64,000 bases of DNA. It comes from Ypsolopha sequella. Taxonomy: Eukaryota > Arthropoda > Insecta > Lepidoptera > Ypsolophidae. Below are positions 29,001-37,621 of this stretch, piece after piece. The position numbers and the translations under genes were made by a program. Each line of letters opens with the position of its first letter. The first letter of the stretch is position 1. The notes under the pieces are model-generated. The model searched no databases, had not been told where the DNA came from, and saw only the letters and a program-made list of their open reading frames with translations. The stretch spans positions 18,752,461 through 18,816,460 of the forward strand of contig OW204011.1 of NCBI GenBank assembly GCA_934047225.1, in the 5' to 3' direction.

Positions 29001-29100
29001 GTTTGTTGCGCTGCAGGTTAGCCTGAATTACTAGCAGTTTGCTATGGGAAGCACTCGGGGGGGGAGAGGTGGGGGTGGTATCGTTGCCCTTAGCAGTAGC
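23068..29100 (-). CDS. T5 ORF2: endonuclease, RT, RNase H, extension domain and viral-type SF1 helicase
   Basis: About 2,010 residues, some 800 longer than T4 ORF2. Endonuclease (QEPY, GGDVNAW, SDHNAI), RT (NPKKAPGPDGLTADIC, SLDIEGAFDNAWW, CVQGSIGGP, FADD), RNase H (TDGSKIEGK, QSELYAL, LSDSRSS, GNERADEL) and the C-x-C-x9-H-x4-C motif are all present. A Thr/Pro/Gln linker (about 25290-25350) leads to a conserved region of unknown fold and then the SF1 helicase at the C-terminus: GVPGSGKTT, LIVDEALMSHFG, LLLGDQNQVPF, THRNPMDVAYALRE, TIHEAQGLTWERV, VAVSRHTGS. There is no ATG at the start. The frame opens after a TGA at 29101-29103 and lies +1 of ORF1, overlapping its last codons, so translation probably needs recoding or non-AUG reinitiation. 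Helicase biochemistry is inferred from motifs only. Confidence 0.92.
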   Translation of the reverse strand, partial: ATAKGNDTTPTSPPPSASHSKLLVIQANLQRNKLATQELIQAAKGRGVSIALVQEPYVGRSGNMSTYPGAQVIQCTLNRTKPVKAAVIIFGDQLRVIHDPQLVTETEAAVTLVAGSLKLAVLSVYFEGDQDINVNLQSVEQKCKKLNTSNILIGGDVNAWSLWWGSKHDDPRGIAYSAFLDEMEFHVLNRGETPTFETYRGGRLYSSIVDVTACSQSLLGRIENWRVDRGMTTSDHNAITFALRLDRELVALEPTTTRRFNVKKANWREFQLHVKSGLAESNISLDNINSISSVEELDEMLVAYTNAIQKACDKAIPKLGAYKGKVAPPWWSKDLADLKREVNRRRRRIRNAAPTRREHVVGEYLTAKLDYEKKASEAQTQSWKEFCSTQEKESMWDGIYRVIRRTTKRREDPLLRNEKGETLSPEASADLLASTFYPDDSALTDQPFHKHLRELTDSNPEDIQDLSEDDPPFTEAELDSVLHDINPKKAPGPDGLTADICTMAIEAGREVFMALANKCLGLAYFPTQWKMAHVIILGKQGKDDYTHPKSYRPIGLLPVIGKIVEKLLVNRLQWHVQPTLNHNQYGFTPQRGTEDALYDLLKHTRSELESKNIVLMISLDIEGAFDNAWWPALKHQLATRKCPRNIYAMVCSYLQNRKIVVNYARATSERDTTKGCVQGSIGGPAFWNIILDPLLAKLAQEGVHAQAFADDVVLTFTGHSVETMEQRVNSTLETIVEWGTQNKLNFAAHKTKAMLMTKKLKYGEPHLYMSGSRLELVDEIKLLGLIIDRKLTFKAHVTAVCKKAADIYKHLARAAKVTWGLNGEIVRTIYVAVVEPIVLYAASAWYQSTELQMIRDRLDALQRGFGQKICKAYRTVSLSSALILSGLLPLDLRVQEAAILYMAKRGISTDYIPPGRKMEQRISYLEQPHPSQLITTEFELLENMDSETLSTHGIAGPQVYTDGSKIEGKVGAALTWWEDGQETSFHTFSLDPACTVFQSELYALHRAIDLAKNSTSDQINILSDSRSSLELLRNPKTTHPLTRNIKECVAEIRAQGRQVRLFWLRAHVGTAGNERADELAKQAALQSSDAPDYSEVPVSHVKRKVREETVRRWQDRYSSSSTGAVTKVFFPDVNDAFRIVRETKMTHRQVQALTGHGGMAEYLHRFKLKSSPGCECDPDTSESVWHLLLDCPRFAVARMELEYRLNMKLEKAELRNILADKDNRTLFLAFVESVIRTAAKRNSSTDITDIPHPQTNTSTPTPTPTQTQQPTTSCSMPAEYQLLKFSEAGTPGIRLKGVATFMDDSTERLGICFCRIRGNKFVTISPGLALLLKGSNFKATMRRKAFEALGDATVAGHRCRIVRTKNKIIALFVAGDDVSEFAQASSMLSSLAAIDGPAKKISVDAMVVAYLKAEVEDYSGILRASSKHEMVVYEDRGQNLSYLRPYRLDESSTPTDSWGYPIASPELSGSERLQEKIASERQPPPRQKESEGVLSTMTRAAVGCFTNIASRIKKHSDTLTPPRPTTSSGTVSGITRTNPSKSYRGLVARPELVTPTTPSDHLSNALLEYVAMLKGTVVSKQETCRTILRAYRRGNEQLLHSKLEECDAAVYNNATFQVLGGTMAGEYMAAFNGTSGFVELDENESNRMGKPVFTTPVDDPIVVVAKCTRIMLEDRILTTANKLLGDSEPTEAAVQMLTPEMEWVNGVPGSGKTTWVVNNFDNETDLVTTSTLEGARDLRQKLEDKLGRTAKFRVRTMASLLVKGIREGESFRRLIVDEALMSHFGAIVLATRIVGASKILLLGDQNQVPFIDRENLFPMRYLSPSLFGSITKQLLCTHRNPMDVAYALREIYSGIYSSKAQTRSLTLESYEETRPPRNEHNTLYLVHTQAEKAFLEGLGYGKQQGSRIHTIHEAQGLTWERVVIIRTAKVTQQLHSSIHHAVVAVSRHTGSCVYYTARRKNDAIVRLIMNALAAETGTIKEYNLKMAWRNRDTSVADAMLSGGTGGTPVV

Positions 29101-31117
29101 TCACACGCGAGCGAGCTATGGCGTCCATCTTTTGTTTTTCTGGACACTCATTGTCGTATGCTGCGTGCGCTTTTGATGTTGGGGTGTGGGCCTGTTCACA
29201 GTTTTTGCATTTCGGGAGAGCATTCTCCTTCCTGCTGCGACATTTCTCCCAGGAGTGATTTCCCCCGCAGAATCCGCAGAGGTCCTCCTTCTCCCGGCAA
29301 AGGCTTTTTGTGTGGCCGTATCCCCAGCACCTGGAGCACTGGATAAGGGGCGACTGATCCTCGACGGGGCTCCGTGAGAGGCCGATGTAGACTTTTTTAG
29401 CCTCCATCAGCCTCCCATAGAGCGCCGCCGACACCTCGAAAACTATATGAGCTTGCAGGGGGTTTCTCGCTTTCTTTCTGTATTTGACTCTGACGAGATT
29501 GTCGTCTTTCTCCAGGCCCATGAACAATTGTTTATTTTGAGCCCGGAATTGCTGCGTAATCTCGTCATCCTTCTGATAGGCGAGGACATTTTTCACTATT
29601 ACTAAGGGATTATTCACGCGAGGCTCCTCCACTTTCAGGGTGTTGTTATTTTTAACTCTTGTCCTTACCAGGGCCAGGTCTTCTTTAGACCCACAAGTAA
29701 GGACAACCTTTTGGTTTCTCGCCTTTCTGACCCGATCCACCCGTGCACCGGTTTTTCCCATGTCCAGCGCACCGATTATCGTCTTGATGACATTTTCCCC
29801 GGTCTTTGTGGCGTCCGTCGAGGAGACGATAATGCTGTGGTTCGGTCTTGGTGAAGGCGGTGTGGCTGGCTGTCTCTCCGGCTTGCGCTTCCGCTGCACT
29901 ACGGTCCACCCGCTCGCCTCAGCGATCTCGGTCTCTAAGCTGAGTTGCGGCGGGGGTGTGCGCATTCTTTGTTCGCGCATAGTTTTGAGCTCCGAAGAGA
30001 CTGCCTCAAGCCTTTCGGTGAGCGGCTGGAGGTGCTCTGTGAGTTCCGAATTTGTGGGGTTCGCTTCGTTGGTGGTGATTGCCTCGCGTAATGTGTTTTT
30101 TATGTAAGTGTCGAGTTGTGTCAGCGTTTCCCTCACATCCTTTACCTCCTGCTCTAAGCGGTCGGTCTGTGGTTGTGAGGGTTCCGTGATTGGAGTTGTA
30201 TCCGCCCGGATTGCCATCCGTTCGTGCAGCTCTGTTGTCCTTTGGGAGAGAGTAGTTGTTTCTCTCCTCATTGAGTCAAGTTGTCTGGAGAGCTGCTCTA
30301 TACTGGTGGAGAGTTTGTTGTAATCTCCTCTGAGAGAGCTCTCCGGACAACCGGACCCTTCAACTGACAACTGGGCTAACTGGTTCGATAAGCCCTGCAC
30401 AGCTTGGTCGATGGCGGCCAGGCGGTCCCTAGCTTCCCCTATTTGTCCGAATGGATCCCGCGTTTCATACGCTAGCCATTCTCTCACTGCCTTTGTTTCC
30501 CGGAGACCCTGTCCTACTTCCTCCATTGTTTTTTGGAGGTTGATGGTGAGGTTGCTGGTCACCTCTGTGAGCTGTCTAGTGTGGGCACGCTCCACTCTGA
30601 CGAGTTCCAGAGCGTGCCGGCTTCTTTCCTTCTCCAGGTTGGATTTGTGCCGTGATCTGGAGTCGGAAAGAGACAGCACAGTCTCGTACAGGGTCTGCAG
30701 GGATAAAATGGCCGTGGTTTTGAGCTCCGTCTTCAGGTTCCTTGCGGCCTCTAGAGCCTCCTTACCTTTGAGGAGCATGTCAGTGGCTAACTTGTTCGCA
30801 GCGTCCATTCGGACCCCACTCCTGAGGTCCCTGTTTGTGGTGGCTACAAAGCTATCCCTTCGGTCAATCGACTCCGACAAAGAGTCTTCGTCCGAGTCGA
30901 CTGGCCAAGGTGGTGATAGTGCGGCGTGGAAGGTGTCAGGGGCCGATGCAGCCGCTCTGCGCTCCGAAGCTGATGAGACCGACTCCCCGTCGGAACCGGA
31001 CTTGAGGCTATTTCTGAGGAGTCTTTCCCGGAGCGGACGTTGTGGCCGCAGAGGGGGCACCCCAGTCGTAGATGACTTGGCGACTGAGGTTCTGGGGTTT
31101 TTCGGGATGTTGGACAT
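29090..31117 (-). CDS. T5 ORF1: Gag-like protein with three zinc knuckles
   Basis: 675 residues from an ATG at 31117 (MSNIPKNPRTS). The N-terminal 90 residues are Ser/Pro/Arg-rich. A long charged helical segment follows (about 95-260, with YETVLSLSDSRSRHK shared with T7 and T4), then Gln/Thr-rich sequence, a central conserved fold (SIIVSSTDATKTGENVIK) and C-terminal knuckles CSRCWGYGHTKSLC and CGFCGGNHSWEKC plus a third cluster starting CKNC. It ends ARSRVSYC at a TAA that overlaps ORF2. Expected to package element RNA. Confidence 0.9.
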   Translation of the reverse strand: MSNIPKNPRTSVAKSSTTGVPPLRPQRPLRERLLRNSLKSGSDGESVSSASERRAAASAPDTFHAALSPPWPVDSDEDSLSESIDRRDSFVATTNRDLRSGVRMDAANKLATDMLLKGKEALEAARNLKTELKTTAILSLQTLYETVLSLSDSRSRHKSNLEKERSRHALELVRVERAHTRQLTEVTSNLTINLQKTMEEVGQGLRETKAVREWLAYETRDPFGQIGEARDRLAAIDQAVQGLSNQLAQLSVEGSGCPESSLRGDYNKLSTSIEQLSRQLDSMRRETTTLSQRTTELHERMAIRADTTPITEPSQPQTDRLEQEVKDVRETLTQLDTYIKNTLREAITTNEANPTNSELTEHLQPLTERLEAVSSELKTMREQRMRTPPPQLSLETEIAEASGWTVVQRKRKPERQPATPPSPRPNHSIIVSSTDATKTGENVIKTIIGALDMGKTGARVDRVRKARNQKVVLTCGSKEDLALVRTRVKNNNTLKVEEPRVNNPLVIVKNVLAYQKDDEITQQFRAQNKQLFMGLEKDDNLVRVKYRKKARNPLQAHIVFEVSAALYGRLMEAKKVYIGLSRSPVEDQSPLIQCSRCWGYGHTKSLCREKEDLCGFCGGNHSWEKCRSRKENALPKCKNCEQAHTPTSKAHAAYDNECPEKQKMDAIARSRVSYC

Positions 31118-32661
31118 ATTGATGGGGATTTTATTTACTTAGAATAAGATGAGTATCAACTTAACTTAATATTAATTACAATAAATATTTAAAACTATAC
31201 TAAAAATTACCAACTAACTACAAATAAGGGTCTTGCCGTAGATGTTGATGGCTTCCGGATGCTGGTTTTGTTGCTTCACGGATTATTTGTGCGAGTAAAC
31301 TGCTTGATGTGCCTGCGTAGTTGTTGTGCTTGACTATTTGTGTGAGGTACACTCTAAGGGGGGAAGATAGAAGTGGCGGATAGTTTTTCCGATCTAATGG
31401 CCAAGGGAAGCAAGGAATCAGTGATCCGTGGGAGCCCGTTTGTAGCTGAGGCTCTTCCGGTTAATTTGAGCCCAAGCTCGATGTTGTCAGGCCAAGGGGG
31501 ACAAAGTTAGCCGCCGGGGTGTGGAGGTAAGAGGGTGGGGGGAGTAGAAAAAGGTTTTTTGGATCTATCACCCCAACCGTCAGGGCTATCAAAATTCTGG
31601 CAGAGCCAAAGTACTCCTTTTGCTCTCCCGAGAAGTTTGAGCCCAAACTCGGGGGGTCTAGCGTCACGGGGGGCAAGACGGGCCCTTGCGGGGGTGAGGT
31701 CGAGGGAGAGGGAGGGGGGTTTGGGGGTTGGGGAAGGGGGAGTTGGGATTAGGGACGGGGGAGTCGGGATCTGTGAAGGGGGAGTTGGGGTTGGGGGAGG
31801 GGGAGTCAGGGTTGGGGTAGGGGGAGTTAGTATTGGGTTAGGGGAGTGTTGATGGTTGGGTTGGAGGTCGGGGGAAGGGTAGGAATCAAGAGCCGACGAT
31901 TGGCAGGGGGCCCGTCTTGCCCCACTTGATAATGGGGGGGGGGTGAAACCTGAGAGGGGTAGGCGCGGTGTACGTCAGGTGGTGGGGGGAGATCAATGTG
32001 ATCCACACGGCGGGTGACCAAGTTTTGGAGGGGGGGCGCAAATTGGGGGGGGTCCAAAAATTTGGGGGAGGGGGATGTTTTGGGCCTGTGCGGAAAGGAC
32101 TGGTCGTCCCGATATCAACAAGCCCAAGCTCGGGGGGAATAGGACAAGGGGTTCAGGAGTTCCCTAGGTGTACCTCTGGTCTCCGAGTGTCCTCAGGAAA
32201 CTGCTCCTCATCAGCTAGATGAAGTCCTCAGGTGGGCAGAGGTGTCTTCAGCGATGGCTGTCTGGCTGGTACGTCACTAACACGCGCCAAGCCCGGCACG
32301 TGTAACCTAGATAACTAGGTCAGAGCGATTTGTATGGGAGCTTTGTTGGTGAATAACTCCTGTTCCTGACGACGGATCTCCGAAATTTCTTCAATTCCAG
32401 ATAGAACTTGGCAAGAGCTACGCATTGAAATTTGACTCACTGTTTTAGGTACTTCTTGCGCCGGCTTATGCTGCTCCAAAGTTGAAGGTCTCCAGAGTCA
32501 GATCCCGTTGGCCGATTTTGTTGCCAACACAAATCCTGGTGAGTCGTACACTTAACTATCACTGCACAACACTTTCACTTTGATATTTAGGTTTTTTCTA
32601 TTTTTAATGATTTTTTGTGTGGAGCGACGAGGTGTATGGTACGGAGTTTCGAGCAGTACTG
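31118..32661 (-). promoter_or_regulatory. T5 5' UTR / promoter region
   Basis: About 1.5 kb between TTAGG and the ORF1 ATG. Parts are homologous to the T7 5' UTR: the segment around 31230-31360 (TTGCCGTAGATG..., ACTCTAAGG) and the module with AAAATTCTGGCAGAG and GTTTGAGCCCAAACTC near 31590-31650. Degenerate copies of the module lie near 31460 and 32115. A G-rich minisatellite occupies 31690-31860. No gene is seen. Confidence 0.6.
31690..31860 (+). repeat. G-rich minisatellite with quadruplex potential
   Basis: Repeated units of roughly 20-24 bases of the type GGGGGAGTTGGGRTTRGGG on the plus strand, the same strand that is G-rich in the telomere repeats. Many runs of three to seven G lie close together, so G-quadruplex formation is plausible. 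In the element sense strand it is C-rich. Confidence 0.8.
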
Positions 32662-32711
32662 GGTTAGGTTAGGTTAGGTTAGGTTAGGTTAGGTTAGGTT
32701 AGGTTAGGTTA
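32662..32711 (+). repeat. Telomeric (TTAGG)n array, about 10 units
   Basis: Perfect repeats between the 5' end of T5 (minus) and the truncated 5' end of S2 (plus), so the two elements are head to head. Confidence 0.98.
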
Positions 32712-34794
32712 CCGACAGGAATTGTTAAGGACCCTGGACTACGACCCCTGGGGACGGCCGTACAGGGCTGCCAGGAAGAAGCTCCGCCCCTGGGCCCCTC
32801 CGCTAACGCAGAGTCTTCGGCCGCAGCTGGTGGATGAGGTGACGTCAGCCCTCTTTCCATCTAGAGCCCACCATGTGCCCCCGCAGATGGCAGCAGACAT
32901 CGCAAGTTACCCGCGAGAAGACTCAGCTCCACCAGTCTCAGAGGAAGAGTTTCGAGGAGCTCTGGTAAAACTCCGAGCTCGAAAAGTCGCCCCCGGGCTG
33001 GACGGCATCCCTGGCCGCGTTCTGGGCCTGGCTCTTAAAGAGCACTTCGGGCCGAGATTTCGCCGCTTCCTCTCGGTATGCCTGGAGCAGGGGCATTTTC
33101 CGCTACAATGGCGGACCGGCAAACTGGTGCTGCTTCGTAAGGAGGGGCGCCCTGCCGAATCGCCATCGGCGTACCGTCCGATTGTCCTGCTGGACGTGGT
33201 TGGCAAGCTCTTTGAGCGTATAATTGCCGGCCGAATTATTGACCACCTCGAGTCAGCAGGACCAGATCTATCGGACAACCAATTCGGTTTTCGGAGAGGT
33301 AGGTCCACTATCCACGCCATTTTGCGGGTGAAAGCCTTGGCAGACCAAGCAGTGACTCAGGGTGAGGTGGTGCTGGCGGTGTCTCTAGACATCACCAACG
33401 CTTTTAACACCTTGCCCTGGTCCTGCATCAAGGAAGCCCTCAGGTACCACAAGGTGCCTGAATATCTGCTGAAAATAGTGGATTCCTACCTCTCTGAGAG
33501 GTACATTAGGTACCCAGGACGAGAGGCATGGGGCCAAAGGGCAATGTCGTGCGGTGTTCCGCAGGGGTCAGTTCTCGGGCCGCTCCTGTGGAATATCGGT
33601 TACGACTTGGTGTTGCGTGGCGCGAACCTCAGGGGAGTTGAGGCTACGTGTTATGCGGACGATACCCTGGTCACTGCTCGAGGGTTCACCTTCAGGGACG
33701 CTGCCATCCTCGCCACGGCCGGCGTGGCCCACGTTGTGCGGCGTATTAGGTCGCTGGGACTGGAGGTGGCCCTCCACAAATCGGAGGCCCTTTGCTTTCA
33801 TGGACCCCGAAATTCTCCACCTGCTGATGCGGGGATAATGGTCGGGGGGGTACGCATTGCTGTCGGGTCGACGATGAAGTACCTGGGCCTCATCCTCGAC
33901 AGCCGGTGGAACTTCGCTGCCCATTTTGAGCGGTTGGTGCCAAAGCTCACCACCACGAGTGCGGCGCTGAGTAGGCTCCTGCCTAACCTCGGAGGGCCAA
34001 AAACATCCTGCAGGCGGCTTTACATGGGCATCGTGCGGTCCATGGCCATGTACGGTGCCCCTGTGTGGGCCGACACCCTGACGAGGTCGAACATCACCCT
34101 CTTGCGAAGATCGCAAAGAGTGATGGCCTCTCGGGTGATTCGGGCATACTGCACCATTTCCGCAGAAGCTGCCTGCGTTATTGCGGGATCCCTCCCATGG
34201 GACCTAGACGCGAGTGCCCTCTCGTCCGTGTATTACTGGCGAGAGGAGGCGCGTCAACAAGGTTTGCGATGGGCTCCGAGGGAGATAGAGGCGGAGCGAG
34301 AGCGGATTCGTGGCGAGGCTGTAGAGGACTGGGCGATGAGGCTCGCTGAGTCCACATATGGCCGGCGTGCTATTGATGCCATCCAGCCCGTACTGCCGCA
34401 GTGGCTAAGCCGAGAGCATGGCGCGCCTACCTTCCGTCTGACGCAGGTGCTTTCCGGACACGGTTGCTTCGGGAAGTACCTGTGCCGGATCGGAAGGGAA
34501 ACATCTGAGGCGTGTCATCACTGTGCCGCTGTGGTGGACTCCGCAGATCACACCTTGGTGGATTGCCCAGCCTGGGTGGAGGAGCGCAGCGCTCTTCGTG
34601 CGATTGTCGGGCAGGATTTATCACTGCCTGCAATTGTGGGGGTGGTACTTGCCGACAGATCGGCCTGGCACGCTTTTGCCACCTTCTGCGAGATGGTAAT
34701 TTCGCAGAAGGAGGCCGCAGAGCGCGAACGTGAGAGGGTGGACCCAACTCGCCGTGCGAGACGGGGCCGCCGACGTCGAGGTGACAGGCCGTAG
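32712..34794 (+). CDS. S2 ORF2, C-terminal part (reverse transcriptase), 5'-truncated
   Basis: The frame is open from the truncation point for about 693 residues. RT blocks: APGLDGIPGRVLGLA, AYRPIVLLDVVGKLFERII, FGFRRGRSTIHAI, SLDITNAFNTLPW, CGVPQGSVLGPLLWNI and CYADDTLVT. There is no RNase H. The C-terminal Cys/His motif reads CHHCAAVVDSADHTLVDC, and the protein ends in an Arg-rich tail. The aligned start (RQELLRTLDYDPWG) matches AELLRDLDKDPWG of S1/S3, so the endonuclease and linker are missing. The remaining frame is uninterrupted, suggesting a young insertion, but the copy cannot be autonomous. Confidence 0.88.
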
Positions 34795-35194
34795 TCACCT
34801 CGATGCCCTGTAGTTCCGGGCAGTAGAATAGGGCTACGGTATCCCCTGCCTGCGGTAAGAGCCCGCTTAAAGGGGTATCGGGGTCGCAGGTGCGCGGGGC
34901 GGGGGGCCCTTAGCGCACCACCTCGCGACTCCGGGAGAGGCGGCGACACGTTTGTGGTGCGTGCCGCCGCAGCACCAGGGTGGTGCGGGGGGAAGTTTCT
35001 ACCTCCCCCAAGGGGGGGCCACTGCTTCGGCGGTGGCGGGCGCGGAGGGTACCGGAAGTATGCCACTCGGCGGTTCCCGGGACCCCTCCAATATATGCGC
35101 CAACGGTGACCACCGTGGGGTTTTAGTCGGTAAGAGTCCGACATAACACCACCATCCCCCCCGGGTGGTGGTGTACCCATGAGGGTTTCCCCAC

Positions 35195-35196
<2 letters not shown>
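34795..35196 (+). other. S2 3' UTR
   Basis: GC-rich tail of about 400 bases. It shares the CGGTATCCCCTGCCTG block and the GGGGTTTTAG-hairpin block with S1/S3 and carries the two covarying hairpins at 34852-34866 and 35126-35142. I see no gene. Confidence 0.78.
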
Positions 35197-35237
<41 letters not shown>

Positions 35238-35239
<2 letters not shown>

Positions 35240-35296
35240 TTAGGTTAGGTTAGGTTAGGTTAGGTTAGGTTAGGTTAGGTTAGGTTAGGTTAGGTT
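35238..35296 (+). repeat. Telomeric (TTAGG)n array, about 12 units
   Basis: Perfect repeats from the poly(A) of S2 to the 5' end of S3. The last unit is cut after TT (GGTT|CCCGTG). With poly(A)|GGTTAGG at the 3' side this fits insertion between T and A of TTAGG, the site reported for silkworm SART1. Confidence 0.97.
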
Positions 35297-35720
35297 CCCG
35301 TGGGAGATGCTGGTCTTCTATCGGGCGCGTCCCCAGGTGGCGGATAGGGGAATGCCTCCTAGATATAGGAGGTACCGGTTTATACGGCGCGGACCAAAAC
35401 CAGCAGGGGGGGAGTTGCTCTCTGCATTCCTCTGCTCATCAGAGGAAGCAGAAGATGCGACTGAGTGCGACGAGCTTGGCCAGTATAACAGCTGGCAGGC
35501 ACGGGCTTCGGCCACCGTCGGACAACCCGTAAGCCCACACATGTGGGAATGGGGGCCTTTCTGCAAGGCCGTGAGGAAGAAAACCTCTATAAAACAATTA
35601 CCCTAATCCCAAGGTTTTCCGTGCTGATGGGATGAATGGCTGGAAGGATTCCAGTCCCGAGCGGGAAGGGGGACCGTCCCCCTCTCAGAAAAGGCGATAG
35701 GATTATCGACAAAACCACCC
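35297..35720 (+). other. S3 5' UTR
   Basis: About 420 bases, GC-rich, from the TTAGG junction to the ORF1 ATG. It has several short inverted repeats (for example GGCCAGTATAACAGCTGGC near 35476). No gene is supported, although small open frames exist. Confidence 0.65.
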
Positions 35721-37619
35721 ATGGAGGCGAATTGTAAAAATAAGCTACCCCAGGAGGGTACCGGCTTAGCCGGAGAATCCCTCCCCGAGCATAGCTCGGG
35801 CTGCCCCTCGTATTCTGGGGGGGGCAACAACCGCCGAAATATTGCAGGAGACAGTGACAGTGGAGAGAGCGTTAAATCGTTCCTCTCTATTTCGTCACAA
35901 ATGTCGACAGCTTCGGATACTACGCGAAAGCGGAAGAAGACTACAACGGCAAGTCAACGCGGAGGAAAAAAGAAGGTTTTGTTAACCGACGAGAATGAGT
36001 TCCTTGTTCCCTGCGAAAGGGGGACCATTGAAACCCGTTCCATGCGGACCTTACCAAGACCGGAGGACCTGGCAAGTTCCATGCAGGACTTGCAGACTGC
36101 AGAGTTGGCCAATCGCGTCACCGAGCAGCTGGTTGAGGTTGAAAAGGTAGCCATGACATCCGGCAACCTTAAAGGGGGATATGTTCGAAGTCTTCGAATT
36201 GCTGCTCGCACCTTGCGGGCGGCAACGTATGAACTGGAAAGAAGAACATTAGCCTCTGCTAATGTGGAGAGGTTGGAGCGGGAGAACTCAGAATTACGTT
36301 CCCAACTCAGTGTCCTCACCACGCGCGTGGACGAGCTCTCCAAAGAGCAAAGTCGTCTGTGTAGAGAAGGCAAGGAGGCAAATGCCGGGAATGTCACCTC
36401 CGTCACAAGCATTGAACGAGGACAAGAGCGGCTCACTCTTGACCAGATCGGCTCACTTATTGAGGCTAAGCTGAGTCGTTTTAGATCGGAGTTGTTTCCT
36501 GATAGGGCGCTCAGGCCCCCATTAAAAGGTCTGACAGCATCGGCTGTGACAGGAGCTGCTGTGGGTGCAGACACTCCGAATCAGCCGAAGAAGAAGGGTG
36601 GCCGACCACTGAAGCCTAGTCAGCCAGCGCCAGCAAACGCCAGCCAGCCTGTGCTGCAGCCAGACCAGGCTCCTAGGGTTGAGAGCGAGTCCTGGGCGGC
36701 AGTGACTCGCAAGAGGGCTAAAGCTGGGACTGCGAAAAAGCAGGACGCACCCCCAAAAAAGCTGCCCAAGAAAGTGGTGAGACCGCCTCGAGCCCCAGCA
36801 TCCGCCGCCATCACTGTGACGGTACCGGAGGGGTCCTCCACCACTTACGCCGAGGTAATGGCCGCAGCGAAGGATCGCATCAAGCTGACTGAACTCGGTA
36901 TTGAGACGGTCAAGCAAAAGCGTGCCATCACAGGAGGCCTGGTTTTGGAGATCTCTGGCCCAGAGTGCTCCTCAAAGGCTGACATCCTAGCCTGCAGAAT
37001 GCGGGAAGTCCTATCCGAGAAGGACGTGCGCGTGTCCCGGCCGGTAAAGATGGGTGAAGTGCGCGTTAGAGGGCTGGACGATGCCGTTACCCCACAGGAG
37101 GTTACGGCTGCTGTGGCTGAGGCCGGAAACTGTCTCGAGGCGGACGTGAAGGTCGGAGAAATCCGCCGCACGGCCTCAACCCTCGGAACGGCGTGGGTGA
37201 GATGCCCAGCCACAGTGGTCCAAAGGATGGCTGCAACCAAGCATCTCCGTGTTGGATGGGTGGCAGCAACTGTGGAGGTACTGGAGGCTAGGCCTCTACA
37301 ATGCTTTCGCTGCCTTGAGTTGGGACACGTTCGCCTCAAGTGTCCCAATAAAGAGGACAGAAGTGGACGGTGCTACGCCTGCGGGGAGCCAGGCCACCGG
37401 GCGAGACAGTGCACCGCGAAGGTGTTGAAGTGCCCACTGTGCTCGGATCTTGGCCGCCCAGCCAACCACAGGCTGGGATCAAAACTTTGTGCCCCAAAGA
37501 GTAGAAGGAGTAAGCAGGCTCCTTCTGCTTCTAGCCCAACAGCGGCTAGAGTAGAAGCGGCTCCTAGCACCCAGCCGCCACCAACGGAGGAAATGGACAC
37601 GACACATTCACCGTCATAA
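35721..37619 (+). CDS. S3 ORF1: Gag-like protein with three zinc knuckles
   Basis: 632 residues from ATG 35721 (MEANCKNKLPQ). The N-terminal part is Ser-rich with basic clusters (RKRKKTTTASQRGGKKK near residue 70, a possible nuclear localisation signal). A short coiled-coil candidate lies around 175-210 (VERLERENSELRSQL). Pro/Ala/Lys-rich sequence follows, then a folded central region and three knuckles near the C-terminus: CFRCLELGHVRLKC, CYACGEPGHRARQC and a third cluster CPLC...H...C. By analogy with silkworm SART1 ORF1 it should bind element RNA and direct the RNP to telomeres. The frame is intact. Confidence 0.92.
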   Translation: MEANCKNKLPQEGTGLAGESLPEHSSGCPSYSGGGNNRRNIAGDSDSGESVKSFLSISSQMSTASDTTRKRKKTTTASQRGGKKKVLLTDENEFLVPCERGTIETRSMRTLPRPEDLASSMQDLQTAELANRVTEQLVEVEKVAMTSGNLKGGYVRSLRIAARTLRAATYELERRTLASANVERLERENSELRSQLSVLTTRVDELSKEQSRLCREGKEANAGNVTSVTSIERGQERLTLDQIGSLIEAKLSRFRSELFPDRALRPPLKGLTASAVTGAAVGADTPNQPKKKGGRPLKPSQPAPANASQPVLQPDQAPRVESESWAAVTRKRAKAGTAKKQDAPPKKLPKKVVRPPRAPASAAITVTVPEGSSTTYAEVMAAAKDRIKLTELGIETVKQKRAITGGLVLEISGPECSSKADILACRMREVLSEKDVRVSRPVKMGEVRVRGLDDAVTPQEVTAAVAEAGNCLEADVKVGEIRRTASTLGTAWVRCPATVVQRMAATKHLRVGWVAATVEVLEARPLQCFRCLELGHVRLKCPNKEDRSGRCYACGEPGHRARQCTAKVLKCPLCSDLGRPANHRLGSKLCAPKSRRSKQAPSASSPTAARVEAAPSTQPPPTEEMDTTHSPS

Positions 37620-37621
37620 AT

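Larger units (their letters stand above)
22530..32661 (-). mobile_element. T5: full-length TRAS-like retrotransposon with ORF2-helicase fusion
   Basis: This 10.1-kb minus-strand element has its sense 5' end CAGTACTGCTCG at 32661 and poly(A) at 22530-22553, between TTAGG arrays. Order: 5' UTR of 1.5 kb, ORF1, overlapping ORF2 of about 2,010 residues, 3' UTR of about 0.5 kb. All coding parts are open, so it is the best candidate in the window for an intact helicase-bearing element. T1 is a near-identical partial copy. Confidence 0.94.
32712..35237 (+). mobile_element. S2: 5'-truncated SART-like retrotransposon, second family
   Basis: It begins abruptly inside ORF2 at the TTAGG junction and ends with a 41-base poly(A) (35197-35237) followed by GGTTAGG. 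Protein and 3' UTR are clearly related to S1/S3 but diverged throughout, so this is a distinct SART-like family. Confidence 0.92.

Noticed and set aside
30411..31142. Plus-strand open frames of 140-250 codons opposite ORF1 and ORF2 (for example 30411-31142, 54005-54691, 47122-47877, 43683-44552)
   Set aside because: Shadows of the real minus-strand genes. Their content is explained by codon bias of the opposite strand and they lack domains.
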